Shown here: positions 41,237 through 49,095 of the stretch, piece by piece
How the letters are laid out: every line of letters starts with the position of its first letter
Position numbering within the stretch: the stretch's first letter is position 1
NCBI GenBank assembly: GCA_041600735.1
Contig: JBFIJN010000002.1
Span: 11,178-75,177, forward strand
From: Paraliomyxa sp041600735
GTDB taxonomy: Bacteria > Myxococcota_A > Polyangia > Nannocystales > Nannocystaceae
DNA length: 64,000 nucleotides
Direction of reading: 5' to 3'
The notes under the pieces: generated by a model
The model's database searches: none
Told to the model about the DNA's origin: nothing
What the model saw: the letters and a program-made list of their open reading frames with translations, nothing else
Program-made: the position numbers and the translations under genes

Positions 41237-42835
41237 TCACTCGCGATGCGCGAGCTGGTGGCAGAGCGTGGCCAGGCGCTCCTCGTCGAGCTGCGACAGG
41301 TCGGCGCCCAGGCTGACGCGGCTGCCCGCTTCCCACAGCTCGACCTGCGCGCCGGGGAACGGCAGCACCGCGTCCAGCAGCGCATCGTCGAGCAGCTCCA
41401 GCTGGCGGACCTGACCGTGCGCGCGATGAGTGCGGCCGAGGAGGTGCGCGGGACGGGGGCCGTCGTCGCCCGCCTCGGGGTGCAGTCGCAGCGGGGGTCG
41501 ACCACGACCCAGCAGACCCACGGTGAGCGTGACCTCCCAGCCGCCGCGCGCGGTGGCGCGGGCGCGCAGCACCATCGGCACCTCGTCCGTCTCACCGCGC
41601 AGCGCAAGCAGCGGGTGGCCCGAGTCCTCGAGCACCACCACATCTGGCAGCCCGAGCCGCTGCGTGAGCGCCTCGAGGATCTCCCCCATCGGTCGCGGAG
41701 GAGGCTGCGCCGTGACCAGGCCCGCGCCGCCGGTGCTGATGGAATCGATCCACAGGAGCGCCGCGGCGCCCGTCATCAGCACGAGCGGCGGCGTAGAGAG
41801 CCCGAGACCCGTCACCACCAGCAACGACAGCGCCACCCCACGGGGCCGCTGCCCTGGGGTCACCAACCCAGCGTAGGCCGCGGCGAACATCGCGAACAAG
41901 CCCAGCATCACCAGCCACACCTGCCAGATCGGCACGTAGCTCGGGTAGGGGAGCGAGAACGCGAACATCGATTGCGCCAGGCCTCCCAAGCCGGCCTCGA
42001 GCTCGCCGAAGCCGCGCCGGTAGAAGTAGTAGAGCAGCACGGTGGCCAGGCCCGAGAACAACAGCACCAAGGTGCGCACGCTCTGCGGCACCGAGGGGCG
42101 GAAGCCAGCGAACGTGGTGACCGCCGCGACCACCATCGCCGCCATCAGCAGCGCACGGCCGCCGTCGGCCACCGATGCCCCGGCCAGGCCCTCGGGCCAC
42201 GCCATCGCCACGCGGGTTGCGAACGGGAGCAGCAGCATCGCGGCCACCAGCCGCAGCCGCGCGGGGTAGAGGTGCTTCCACAGCACGGCGACCGCCGCGG
42301 CCCACGACAGCAACAAGGCCGCGGCGCCGCCTTGCTCGAGCCACGCCGGGGCCAGACCGTGCAGGCTCGGCTGCTCGAGCACGTGGGCCACGACCAGCCC
42401 GAGCGTTCCGATGATCGCGAGCCCAGCTGGGAGCACGCGCGCCGGACCGAGCGCGGGGCGGCGCAGCCATCCCGTCGCGACGGCGATGCAGACCGCCGCC
42501 GCCAGCAGCCCCGTGAAGTGGTGCAGCACGTACTCGCCGTGGAACGCCAGGCCGAGCGAGCTCGTGCGGGAGCGCAGCGCCAGCACCACCGCGCCCTGCC
42601 ACCCGACGAACATGAGCAGTGCCCACAGCGGGCGCCGTCGCAGCAACCACACGCCCACCAGCCCAACGAGCGAACTCAGGGCCCCCACCAGATAGAGGCG
42701 CGCGCCCTCGGCCGCCGCCGCGCGAAGCTCCTCGAGCGGGGCCAACCCGAGCAGCACGGTGGCCATGATCTGGAGGACCCCAGCGAGCAGTGCGACCGCG
42801 GCGAGCACCGGCGCAGTAGGGTGAGGACGCGGCAC
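41237..42835 (-). CDS. Polytopic membrane protein with soluble C-terminal domain
   Basis: 532 aa, GTG start. About 10-11 hydrophobic helices fill residues 10-370, including HGEYVLHHFTGLLAAAVCI with paired His residues that could bind metal or heme. The last about 150 residues are soluble and Leu/Arg/Glu-rich (LEALTQRLGLPDVVVLEDSGHPLLALRG). No family recognised; a transporter or membrane-enzyme role is possible but not shown. It ends 30 bp from the zinc-finger gene (convergent) and diverges from the amidase gene with about 105 bp between starts. Confidence 0.55.
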   Translation of the reverse strand: MPRPHPTAPVLAAVALLAGVLQIMATVLLGLAPLEELRAAAAEGARLYLVGALSSLVGLVGVWLLRRRPLWALLMFVGWQGAVVLALRSRTSSLGLAFHGEYVLHHFTGLLAAAVCIAVATGWLRRPALGPARVLPAGLAIIGTLGLVVAHVLEQPSLHGLAPAWLEQGGAAALLLSWAAAVAVLWKHLYPARLRLVAAMLLLPFATRVAMAWPEGLAGASVADGGRALLMAAMVVAAVTTFAGFRPSVPQSVRTLVLLFSGLATVLLYYFYRRGFGELEAGLGGLAQSMFAFSLPYPSYVPIWQVWLVMLGLFAMFAAAYAGLVTPGQRPRGVALSLLVVTGLGLSTPPLVLMTGAAALLWIDSISTGGAGLVTAQPPPRPMGEILEALTQRLGLPDVVVLEDSGHPLLALRGETDEVPMVLRARATARGGWEVTLTVGLLGRGRPPLRLHPEAGDDGPRPAHLLGRTHRAHGQVRQLELLDDALLDAVLPFPGAQVELWEAGSRVSLGADLSQLDEERLATLCHQLAHRE

Positions 42836-42917
42836 GAGGGCCCCGAGGATTTAGCAGACTCGGCCCGCGGCACCCCAACCCGGCTGCGTTTTCCCCAGGT
42901 ATTTTCGCATTTCCGAC

Positions 42918-42943
42918 CATATGGCCTACATGTAGGACATATG
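42918..42943. promoter_or_regulatory. 26-bp palindrome overlapping the amidase start codon
   Basis: CATATG, G, CCTACATGTAGG, A, CATATG: symmetric except for one G/A pair, with a perfect 12-bp core. The last ATG is the start codon of the amidase. It is strikingly A+T-rich for this genome. It looks like an operator; folded in RNA it would also bury the start codon. Confidence 0.7.
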
Positions 42944-43714
42944 CGACGTGGATGTGCGCTGCTAGCGCTGGCCCTGCTTGGCTCCGTTCCCATGACCGAG
43001 GTTGCGGCGGCGGGCCCCGTTCCCGTGGTCGAGCGGTCCTTCGTCGTCGCCCTCGATCCTGGGCACGGAGGCAGCAACTCCGGCTGCGCCGCCTTCGATG
43101 GGGCGGTGCGCGAGAAGGAGGTGACCCTCGCGATGGCCCAGGAGCTCCAGGCCGCGCTGCAGCGGCGGCTTCCGCACGCGACCGTGGTCCTCACGCGCTC
43201 GGGCGACGAGACCGTGACCTTGGCCGAGCGGGTGGCGCGGGCCAACGCCGTCGGGGCCGACCTGCTCATCAGCCTCCACGCCAATGCCTCGAGCGGCGGA
43301 CCGCAGACCGGGTTCGAGACCTACATCCTCGATGTGAGCCTCGCCGACTGGGATGCCGCCCGCTCGGCGCGGGCCACCGAAGTCACGGGTGACGGCGCGA
43401 CGCGGGCCCACGCGGCCACGATGCTGCGCGAGCTCGCGCTGCTCGGGCACCGTGCCCGCGCCGCTGGATTTGCGCGGCGAGTGCAGCAGGAGCAAGCGCA
43501 GCGCTTCCCCGAGCGGCTCGATCGCGGCGTCAAGCAGGCCGCGTTCGACGTGCTGCTCGGCGCCCACATGCCCGCCGTGCTGTTCGAGGCCGGGTTCCTC
43601 GATCACCCCCAGGAGGGCTCGCGCTTGCTCGATCCCGGGCAGCGGGCGCTGGTGGTCGACGGCCTCGCCGAGGCGGTCGTCGACTACTACCGAGAGCACG
43701 CACGCGCACGCTGA
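42941..43714 (+). CDS. N-acetylmuramoyl-L-alanine amidase (Amidase_3)
   Basis: 257 aa. Signal peptide of about 23 residues. Zinc ligands are visible as His42 in DPGHGG, Glu58 in REKEVTL and His113 in SLHANAS; the catalytic Glu lies in LFEAGFLDH. It cleaves the amide between N-acetylmuramic acid and L-Ala of peptidoglycan, in the periplasm for cell separation or outside the cell against prey walls. It lacks an AMIN or SPOR targeting domain. A 4-codon open frame (ATG GCC TAC ATG TAG) at 42921-42935 precedes it inside the palindrome. Confidence 0.93.
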   Translation: MRRGCALLALALLGSVPMTEVAAAGPVPVVERSFVVALDPGHGGSNSGCAAFDGAVREKEVTLAMAQELQAALQRRLPHATVVLTRSGDETVTLAERVARANAVGADLLISLHANASSGGPQTGFETYILDVSLADWDAARSARATEVTGDGATRAHAATMLRELALLGHRARAAGFARRVQQEQAQRFPERLDRGVKQAAFDVLLGAHMPAVLFEAGFLDHPQEGSRLLDPGQRALVVDGLAEAVVDYYREHARAR

Positions 43715-43855
43715 TCGACCCACGCGCAGGCCGATGCGCACCTCGTTCCTGCGCACGGGTCTGCGCGTTGCTGTGATCCGGGCCACAGCGCTCCCGCTCG
43801 TTGCGTCGAGTTAGTGGACGCATCGCCCGCGCATTGCTCTGATCCAACGGTCGTG

Positions 43856-44791
43856 ATGCTCACCGTTCCCGAGCGCCTGCTCCGCCGAGTGGTCAACGCC
43901 CAAGGCCTCCGCAGCCGCTGGCTCGAGACCAGCGTCGGCCGCATCCACCTGCTCGATGGCGAGGGGCGCGGCCAGCTGCCGCCGATCGTGTTGCTGCACG
44001 GGTTCTCCGCCAACGCCATCTCCTATCTCGGGCTGCTGCGGCGCTTCGGGCCCCACGCCAGTCGGCTCATCGTGCCCGACAGCCCGGGCCACGGCTTCAG
44101 CGAGCTCCCGCGCCAGGGCCTCACCCGCGACACCATGCTCGCGGGCATGTTCGAGGTGCTCGACCACGTGATCGACGAGCCGGCGATCGTGCTGGGTACG
44201 TCGATGGGGGGCTTTGGCGCGATCCGCTACGCCGCGGCGCGGCCCGACAAGGTGCGTGGGCTCGTGCTCGTGTGCCCGGGCGGAGCGCCGATGAGTCGCG
44301 AGGCGCTCGCCCGCTTCACCGATACCTTCCGCGTGCCGCGACACGCCGACGCGCTGCGCTTCGTCGATCGCATGCTCGCCAGCTCGCCACCCGGCCTGCG
44401 CCACCTACTGGCCCACGGCATCCGCGGTCGCTTCACCAATCCGCGGATGCAGAGCCTGCTCGGCAGCCTCGAGCCCGAGGATCTGCTGCGACCCGACGAG
44501 CTCGCGGCGCTCTCGATGCCCACGCTGATGCTGTGGGGTCGGCAGGAAATGATCCTCCCGCCCGACCACCTCGACTTCTTTCGCCGCCACCTGCCGCAAC
44601 ACGCGCAGGTCGAGGTCTGGGATCGCTTCGGTCACTGCGGCTACCTCGAGCAGCCCGGCCCCGTGAGCCGCCGCGTGCTCGAGTTCGCTAGAACAACGCT
44701 CTGGGCCCAATCCGCGCGGGATTTCCTTACAGAGCCCGTAAGTGTGCAGAGTATGACACACTCTGCGCATCGAACTGCACACCTTCACTAA
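43856..44791 (+). CDS. Alpha/beta-hydrolase
   Basis: 311 aa. Oxyanion HGF in VLLHGFSANAIS, nucleophile Ser116 in GTSMGGFG, and catalytic His260 in FGHCGYLEQ. At the usual acid position the sequence reads LMLWGRQEMILP, with Glu231 instead of the common Asp. A cap insert lies between about 150 and 215. Substrate unknown; esterase, lipase or C-C hydrolase activity is possible. ATG preferred to GTGs at 43814 and 43853. The last about 30 residues (from TLWAQSARD) are atypical in composition, and their DNA carries a strong hairpin. Confidence 0.78.
   Translation: MLTVPERLLRRVVNAQGLRSRWLETSVGRIHLLDGEGRGQLPPIVLLHGFSANAISYLGLLRRFGPHASRLIVPDSPGHGFSELPRQGLTRDTMLAGMFEVLDHVIDEPAIVLGTSMGGFGAIRYAAARPDKVRGLVLVCPGGAPMSREALARFTDTFRVPRHADALRFVDRMLASSPPGLRHLLAHGIRGRFTNPRMQSLLGSLEPEDLLRPDELAALSMPTLMLWGRQEMILPPDHLDFFRRHLPQHAQVEVWDRFGHCGYLEQPGPVSRRVLEFARTTLWAQSARDFLTEPVSVQSMTHSAHRTAHLH
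44743..44769 (+). promoter_or_regulatory. Hairpin or operator-like inverted repeat at end of hydrolase gene
   Basis: TGTGCAGAGT and ACTCTGCGCA arms (10 bp, one wobble), loop ATGACAC. It lies 75 bp before the acyltransferase start; possibly a terminator-like structure or operator. Confidence 0.45.
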
Positions 44792-44843
44792 TGCCGATCC
44801 TGTAGTCCCCCTCCCGCTGGCCGACCCCGGCTGGGCGGAGGCC

Positions 44844-45698
44844 GTGCGTGGATTGGTGCGCGAGCGTCCGCTGCGCCGAGGCGTGCGGGCGATCGTCGAC
44901 GGCCTGCGGTCCGAGCCCGAGCTCGACATCGAGCGGCCGAGCGTCACCGCGCTGCGGAGCGCGGTGCGTGGATTCTCCCCCCTCGCTCGCTACCACCGCC
45001 TCGACGTGCGCGGCCTCGAGCAGATCCCCGAGGGACCGGCGGTGCTGGTGTGCAACCACAACGGCGGGCTCAATCCGGTCGACGGGCTGTTTCTGATCCA
45101 CTACTACCGCCAGCGCGGCTACGACGAGCCCATCTACATCCTGGCGCACGACCTCCTGTTCAAGCACCCCAAGCTCGCCAAGGTGCTGCGCTCGGTCGGC
45201 ATCGTGCCGGCGCGGCGCGAGACGGCCCGGCAGGTGCTCGACGCGGGGCACAAGCTGCTCGTGTTTCCGGGCGGCGACCTCGAGACGCTGCGACCCTATC
45301 GCGATCGCGCCAAGGTCGTGCTCGCCGGACACAGCGGCTTCGCTCGACTCGCGCACGAGCACGACGTGCCCATCGTGCCGCTGGTGAGCGCCGGCTCGCA
45401 CGAGACCCTCATCGTGCTCAGCCAGGGGCTGCGCCTGGCCAAGGCGCTCGGGATGCATCGCTGGGCGCGGATCCACTCGCTGCCGATCATGCTCGCCGCC
45501 CCCTGGGGTCTGCTGGTGGGGCCCACGTGCGCGCTGCCGTACCTGCCGTTGCCGGCCAAGGTCACCGTGCAGGTCGGCTCGGCGATCGCCGCGCGGGCCC
45601 ACGCCGAGGTCGAGACCATGTATCGGCGGGTCGAGGGGACCATGCAGACCATGCTCGACAACCTCTACGCCGAGCGCTCACTCCCGATCGTGGGCTAG
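44844..45698 (+). CDS. Lysophospholipid/diacylglycerol acyltransferase family protein
   Basis: 284 aa from GTG. It belongs to the LPLAT fold in the MGAT-like branch: His72 in NHNGGLNPVDG has the Asp seven residues later rather than four as in PlsC; FPGGDLETLRPYRDR follows and GFARLAHEHDVPIVPL closes the acceptor site. It transfers an acyl chain to a glycerolipid or sterol-like acceptor at the membrane. The true start may be further upstream: the frame is open to 44757, partly overlapping the hydrolase gene, but no ATG/GTG lies there. Spacing to tag is 21 bp. Confidence 0.8.
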   Translation: MRGLVRERPLRRGVRAIVDGLRSEPELDIERPSVTALRSAVRGFSPLARYHRLDVRGLEQIPEGPAVLVCNHNGGLNPVDGLFLIHYYRQRGYDEPIYILAHDLLFKHPKLAKVLRSVGIVPARRETARQVLDAGHKLLVFPGGDLETLRPYRDRAKVVLAGHSGFARLAHEHDVPIVPLVSAGSHETLIVLSQGLRLAKALGMHRWARIHSLPIMLAAPWGLLVGPTCALPYLPLPAKVTVQVGSAIAARAHAEVETMYRRVEGTMQTMLDNLYAERSLPIVG

Positions 45699-45705
45699 CT
45701 GTTGG

Positions 45706-45711
45706 TATGGT
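45706..45711 (+). promoter_or_regulatory. -10-like TATGGT before tag
   Basis: Ends 8 nt before the ATG at 45720; lies in the gap right after the acyltransferase stop. No Shine-Dalgarno. Confidence 0.4.
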
Positions 45712-45719
45712 CGGCCTCC

Positions 45720-46361
45720 ATGGCCGCCGCTCCGCCGCAAGGACTCGTCCCCGATGATCAGGGCCAGCTGCGCTGCTGGTGGTGCGGCAACGATCCGCTC
45801 TACCGGCGCTACCACGACGAAGAGTGGGGCTTCCCGGTCACCGACGACCAGCGCCTGTTCGAGAAGATCTGCCTCGAGGGCTTTCAGTCGGGTCTCTCGT
45901 GGCTGACGATCCTGCGCAAGCGCGAGGGCTTTCGCCGCGCCTTCGCCGACTTCGACTTCCACCGCATCGCGAGGTTCCGCGCGGGCAAGGCCGACCGCTT
46001 GATGCAAGACGCGGGCATCGTCCGTCATCGCGGCAAGATCGAGTCCACGCTCTCCAACGCCAAGCGTGCGGTCGAGCTCGTCGACGAGGTCGGCTCGCTG
46101 GCGGCCTACTTCTGGCGCTTCGAACCCACGCCTCAGCAGCGGCCGCGAAGGATCACCAAGCGCACGCTCACCCAGGCGCCCCCCGCGGAGCAGGCCAAGG
46201 CGCTCGCGAAGGACCTCAAGTCGAGGGGCTGGAGCTTCGTGGGACCAACGACCGCCTATGCGTTCATGCAGGCGATGGGCCTGGTCGACGATCACCTCGA
46301 GGGCTGTGTCACCCGGGTCGCCGTCGAGCAGGCTCGCGCCAAGCTCGTGCGGCCCCGCTGA
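45720..46361 (+). CDS. tag: DNA-3-methyladenine glycosylase I
   Basis: 213 aa. All family hallmarks are present: zinc ligands Cys19 and His32 (RCWWCGNDPLYRRYHDEEWG) with the same 13-residue spacing as in E. coli Tag, and the second pair His and Cys in DDHLEGCVTR. The helix-hairpin region LFEKICLEGFQSGLSWLTILRKR contains the catalytic Glu, and FVGPTTAYAFMQAMGLV the base pocket. It excises N3-methyladenine from DNA as the first step in base-excision repair. A TTG six codons upstream is an alternative start. Confidence 0.95.
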   Translation: MAAAPPQGLVPDDQGQLRCWWCGNDPLYRRYHDEEWGFPVTDDQRLFEKICLEGFQSGLSWLTILRKREGFRRAFADFDFHRIARFRAGKADRLMQDAGIVRHRGKIESTLSNAKRAVELVDEVGSLAAYFWRFEPTPQQRPRRITKRTLTQAPPAEQAKALAKDLKSRGWSFVGPTTAYAFMQAMGLVDDHLEGCVTRVAVEQARAKLVRPR

Positions 46362-46402
46362 GCCCGTCGCGCGCGGGGTGAGCCGCGGGGTGAGCCGCGA
46401 GC

Positions 46403-47092
46403 TCAGCGTCCGAGGCGACCCACCAGCCCGCACGCCGCACCGATCGCTGCGCCCCCGCTCGCGCCCAGCAGCGCGCCGCCGAGGATTGCGAACGGCACCA
46501 GGCCGATCGAGATCGCGAGGTCCGCGAGCGTGTCGAAGCTCGGCACCCAGCCGAGCGCACCCACCAGGCTCCACGCGACCATGCCAAACGCCCCGAGCGA
46601 GATCACCGACGCCAGCGCAGCGTGGCCGAGGTGGCGCAGCGGCGAGTGGTCCTGGCGGGGAAACAGATGGGGCGACCACACCGCGACGAACGCGATTGCG
46701 CCCACCAGGCTGGAGCCGAGGATGTTGGCCGTGCCCGCGTAGGGCGCGTGGAGCGAGCCGAACCCCGCGATCCCGAGGATTCCAGGGGCGACCCCGGCCA
46801 GCACGCCCCCCACGGCCCCGGCCGCCATCAACCCAGGGATTCCCGCCCCGCGACGGGCCGCCCAGGAGGTCATGCCGCCCACGCACACGCCCAGGGAAAT
46901 CCCGGAGACGAGCACGAACATCGCCATCGCCAGCGGCATGCGGCTCCACTCGCTCCAGCCCGGCCCGAGCGCGTCGGGGAGCGCAAGGTAGCGAGCCGTG
47001 CCGAGCAGCGCGCCCAGGCCGCAGCCGATCATCCCGGCGAGCGCGGCGTGGAGCAGCCAGGGGCGAGGGAGGGCGGCGGCAGGTGTGGGCAT
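46403..47092 (-). CDS. Glycine-rich integral membrane protein
   Basis: 229 aa with about 6-7 hydrophobic Gly/Ala-rich helices (LLHAALAGMIGCGLGALLG, MPLAMAMFVLVSGISLGVCVGG, GAVGGVLAGVAPGILGIAGF, SLVGAIAFVAVW, VISLGAFGMVAWSLVGALG, LVPFAILGGALLG). No motif assigns a family. ATG at 47092 taken because the open frame beyond it enters the tRNA gene. The gap to tag (46362-46402) holds a 12-bp direct repeat CGCGGGGTGAGC. Confidence 0.55.
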   Translation of the reverse strand: MPTPAAALPRPWLLHAALAGMIGCGLGALLGTARYLALPDALGPGWSEWSRMPLAMAMFVLVSGISLGVCVGGMTSWAARRGAGIPGLMAAGAVGGVLAGVAPGILGIAGFGSLHAPYAGTANILGSSLVGAIAFVAVWSPHLFPRQDHSPLRHLGHAALASVISLGAFGMVAWSLVGALGWVPSFDTLADLAISIGLVPFAILGGALLGASGGAAIGAACGLVGRLGR

Positions 47093-47205
47093 GGCGGGCT
47101 CCAGGAGGCACGCGAACGCAGCGGCCCCCAAAAGGAGACGCCTCGCCCGCGCCAAGGTTGCGCCCGACCGCAGAGCGGTCGCCCGGCCACCTCCCAGAAC
47201 GACGA

Positions 47206-47225
47206 AAGCCCCGCGAGCGGGGCTT
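47206..47225 (-). terminator. Intrinsic terminator of tRNA-His
   Basis: On the minus strand AAGCCCC, loop GCTCGC, GGGGCTT, then TCGTCGTT. It starts 7 nt beyond the tRNA 3' end. Confidence 0.8.
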
Positions 47226-47231
47226 CCTGGG

Positions 47232-47306
47232 GGCGAGCGAGGGGTCTTGAACCCCCGACCTCTGGTACCACAAACCAGCGCTCTAACCAACTGAGCTACG
47301 CTCGCC
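47232..47306 (-). tRNA. tRNA-His (GTG anticodon)
   Basis: Cloverleaf folds fully: acceptor GCGAGCG/CGCTCGC, D-arm GCTC AGTTGGTTA GAGC, anticodon stem CTGGT/ACCAG with loop TTGTGGT (anticodon GTG), T-loop TTCAAGA. The extra 5' G opposite C73, the identity element of tRNA-His, is encoded (47306 with 47232). The 3' CCA is not encoded in place (CCC follows). Confidence 0.97.
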
Positions 47307-47448
47307 GCGAGGCTCCTAGCGGTAGGAGGCGCGCTTTGTAGCACGGGGTTTCCGGGTCGCCAAGCCCTCCTCACGGCGTCTGCGGCCTGCGATGTACGGG
47401 GGCTGCGAAGATCACGCCGCCTCGGAATCGAGGGGGTTCCTGCTCGCG

Positions 47449-48405
47449 CTAGCGCCCTCGCCGACGCCCGCGGCGACGGAACAGGTTGAGCAGCCCCGGC
47501 AGCAGCGTCGACGACTCGAGGTCGATGTCCTCGAGCAAGGCGTCGGCGAACGCAAACGCAGAGGCGTAGCGATCCTTGGGGTTCTTCGCGAGCGCCTTGC
47601 GAACGACGGCCTCCACCGAGTCCTCGAGCTCGAGCCGCGGATCGACCTCGATCATCGGCGGCACGGGGGAGAACAGCTGGGCCCGCATGACCTCGTGGCG
47701 GCTCTCGCCCTCGAACGGCGTGCGCCCCGTGAGCATCTGGAACGCGATCACGCCCACCGCGTACAGATCGGCGCGCGCATCCAAGGGCTCACCCAGGCAC
47801 TGCTCCGGGGCCATGTAGGCCGGCGTGCCCAGCACCTGGCCCGCGAGCGTTCGCGGCGAGGGCGAGGCTCCGGGCTCGGGCGCGAGCACCTTGGCGATGC
47901 CGAAATCCAGCACCTTGAGGTAGTCGTCGCTGCCCATCCGCGAGATCCGAAACAGGTTCTCGGGCTTGATGTCGCGGTGGATCAGGCTCATGTCGTGGGC
48001 GGCCTGTAGCGCGGCGAGGATCTGCAGCAGCATCGGTCGCGCGCGCGCCCACGAGAACGGGCCCTCGCGGATCAGGGTCTCGCCGAGGTCCTCCCCGTCG
48101 AGATACTCCATCACGATGAAGGGCCGGCCGTCGTCGGTCCGACCGAAATCGGTGATCTCCACGATGTGCTCGTGCTGCACGGTCGAGGAGGCGCGGGCCT
48201 CGTGGGCGAAGCGCTCGAGCACCCCCGGCTCGTGGAGCAGCTCGCGGTGCAGGATCTTGATCGCCACCCGCCGCGAGATGCTCTGGTGCTCGGCCAGGTA
48301 GACATGCGACATGCCGCCGTTGCCGACGAGCTTGTGCAGCACGTAGCGCTCGGCCAGCCGGGTGCCTGGGGGCAGCGGTTCGGGGGAATTGCCGGGCTCG
48401 GGCAT
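47449..48405 (-). CDS. Hanks-type Ser/Thr protein kinase
   Basis: 318 aa. Gly loop LVGNGGMSHVYLAEH, Lys in VAIKIL, catalytic loop IHRDIKPENLF, DFGIAK and the APE-like GTPAYMAPEQC are all intact, so an active kinase is predicted. The C-terminus ends in LLNLFRRRGRRRGR, a very basic tail that may bind membrane or nucleic acid; there is no transmembrane sensor, so it is cytoplasmic. ATG at 48405 is preferred; a GTG at 48420 is possible but sits 3 nt from a TACCGT hexamer. The divergent kptA gene starts 118 bp away across an 11-bp repeat array. Confidence 0.92.
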   Translation of the reverse strand: MPEPGNSPEPLPPGTRLAERYVLHKLVGNGGMSHVYLAEHQSISRRVAIKILHRELLHEPGVLERFAHEARASSTVQHEHIVEITDFGRTDDGRPFIVMEYLDGEDLGETLIREGPFSWARARPMLLQILAALQAAHDMSLIHRDIKPENLFRISRMGSDDYLKVLDFGIAKVLAPEPGASPSPRTLAGQVLGTPAYMAPEQCLGEPLDARADLYAVGVIAFQMLTGRTPFEGESRHEVMRAQLFSPVPPMIEVDPRLELEDSVEAVVRKALAKNPKDRYASAFAFADALLEDIDLESSTLLPGLLNLFRRRGRRRGR

Positions 48406-48439
48406 CGCGGGCGAAGGCACTCCACGGTAGCACTACCCT

Positions 48440-48504
48440 CGATGTCGGGGCGATGTCGGGGCGATGTCGGGGCGATGCCGGGGCATGTCGACGCGATGTC
48501 GGGG
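48440..48504. repeat. 11-bp tandem repeats between kinase and kptA
   Basis: Six units of CGATGTCGGGG, four exact or nearly so and one degenerate 10-bp unit. The period is close to one DNA helical turn, so the same face is presented each time. The array fills the divergent promoter region. Confidence 0.85.
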
Positions 48505-48522
48505 CGGTGGGAGGATCGTCCC

Positions 48523-49095
48523 GTGACGGGCGAGCCAGGCGACGACCCGACCGACCTGACGGTACCCAGCCGCTTCCTCGCGTGGGCGCTGCGCCATGCC
48601 CCCCACGAGGTGGGCCTTGCTCTCGACGCCGCCGGCTGGGCTCCGGTGGACGCGGTGCTCGAGGCCTGCCGAGCGCGCGGCGTGGTGCTCGACCGCGCCG
48701 GGCTCGAGCGACTGGTGGCAACCTCGGACAAGCAGCGCTTTGCCACGAGTCCCGACGGGCTGCGAATCCGTGCGGTGCAGGGGCACTCGGTGCCGGTGGA
48801 GCTCGGCCATCCCGAGCGCGAGCCGCCCTCGCTGCTCTACCACGGCACCGTGGAGCGCTTCCTTCGCTCGATCGGGGAGCTGGGGCTCCAGGCGGGCGAG
48901 CGTCACCATGTGCACCTGTGCGCCGACCCCGGGACGGCGGCCGCAGTGGGACGTCGCCGGGGTCGGCCCGTGGTGCTGCGCGTGTTTGCCCACGCGATGT
49001 GGCGCGAGGGCCATCGCTTCTGGCTCAGCCCCAATGCGGTGTGGCTCGCGCTGCATGTGCCGCCACCGTTCATCGAGCGGGCCGACCGTTCATGA
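48523..49095 (+). CDS. kptA: RNA 2'-phosphotransferase (Tpt1/KptA family)
   Basis: 190 aa. GTG start with GGGAGGA about 8 nt before. Family motifs: FLAWALRHAPHEVGLALDAAGW at the N-terminus, DKQRFATSPDGLRIRAVQGHS, LLYHGTVERFLRSI, ERHHVHLCAD and PVVLRVFA, then FWLSPNAVWLA. The Arg-His-Arg-Arg catalytic set is therefore present. KptA removes an internal 2'-phosphate from RNA, giving ADP-ribose 1'',2''-cyclic phosphate from NAD. Yeast uses it in tRNA splicing; the bacterial role is unknown. It is convergent with a HAD-like gene, overlapping by 26 bp. Confidence 0.93.
   Translation: MTGEPGDDPTDLTVPSRFLAWALRHAPHEVGLALDAAGWAPVDAVLEACRARGVVLDRAGLERLVATSDKQRFATSPDGLRIRAVQGHSVPVELGHPEREPPSLLYHGTVERFLRSIGELGLQAGERHHVHLCADPGTAAAVGRRRGRPVVLRVFAHAMWREGHRFWLSPNAVWLALHVPPPFIERADRS

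Noticed and set aside
48440..48504. Short CRISPR-like array
   Set aside because: Units are 11 bp and directly adjacent with no spacers; no cas genes nearby.
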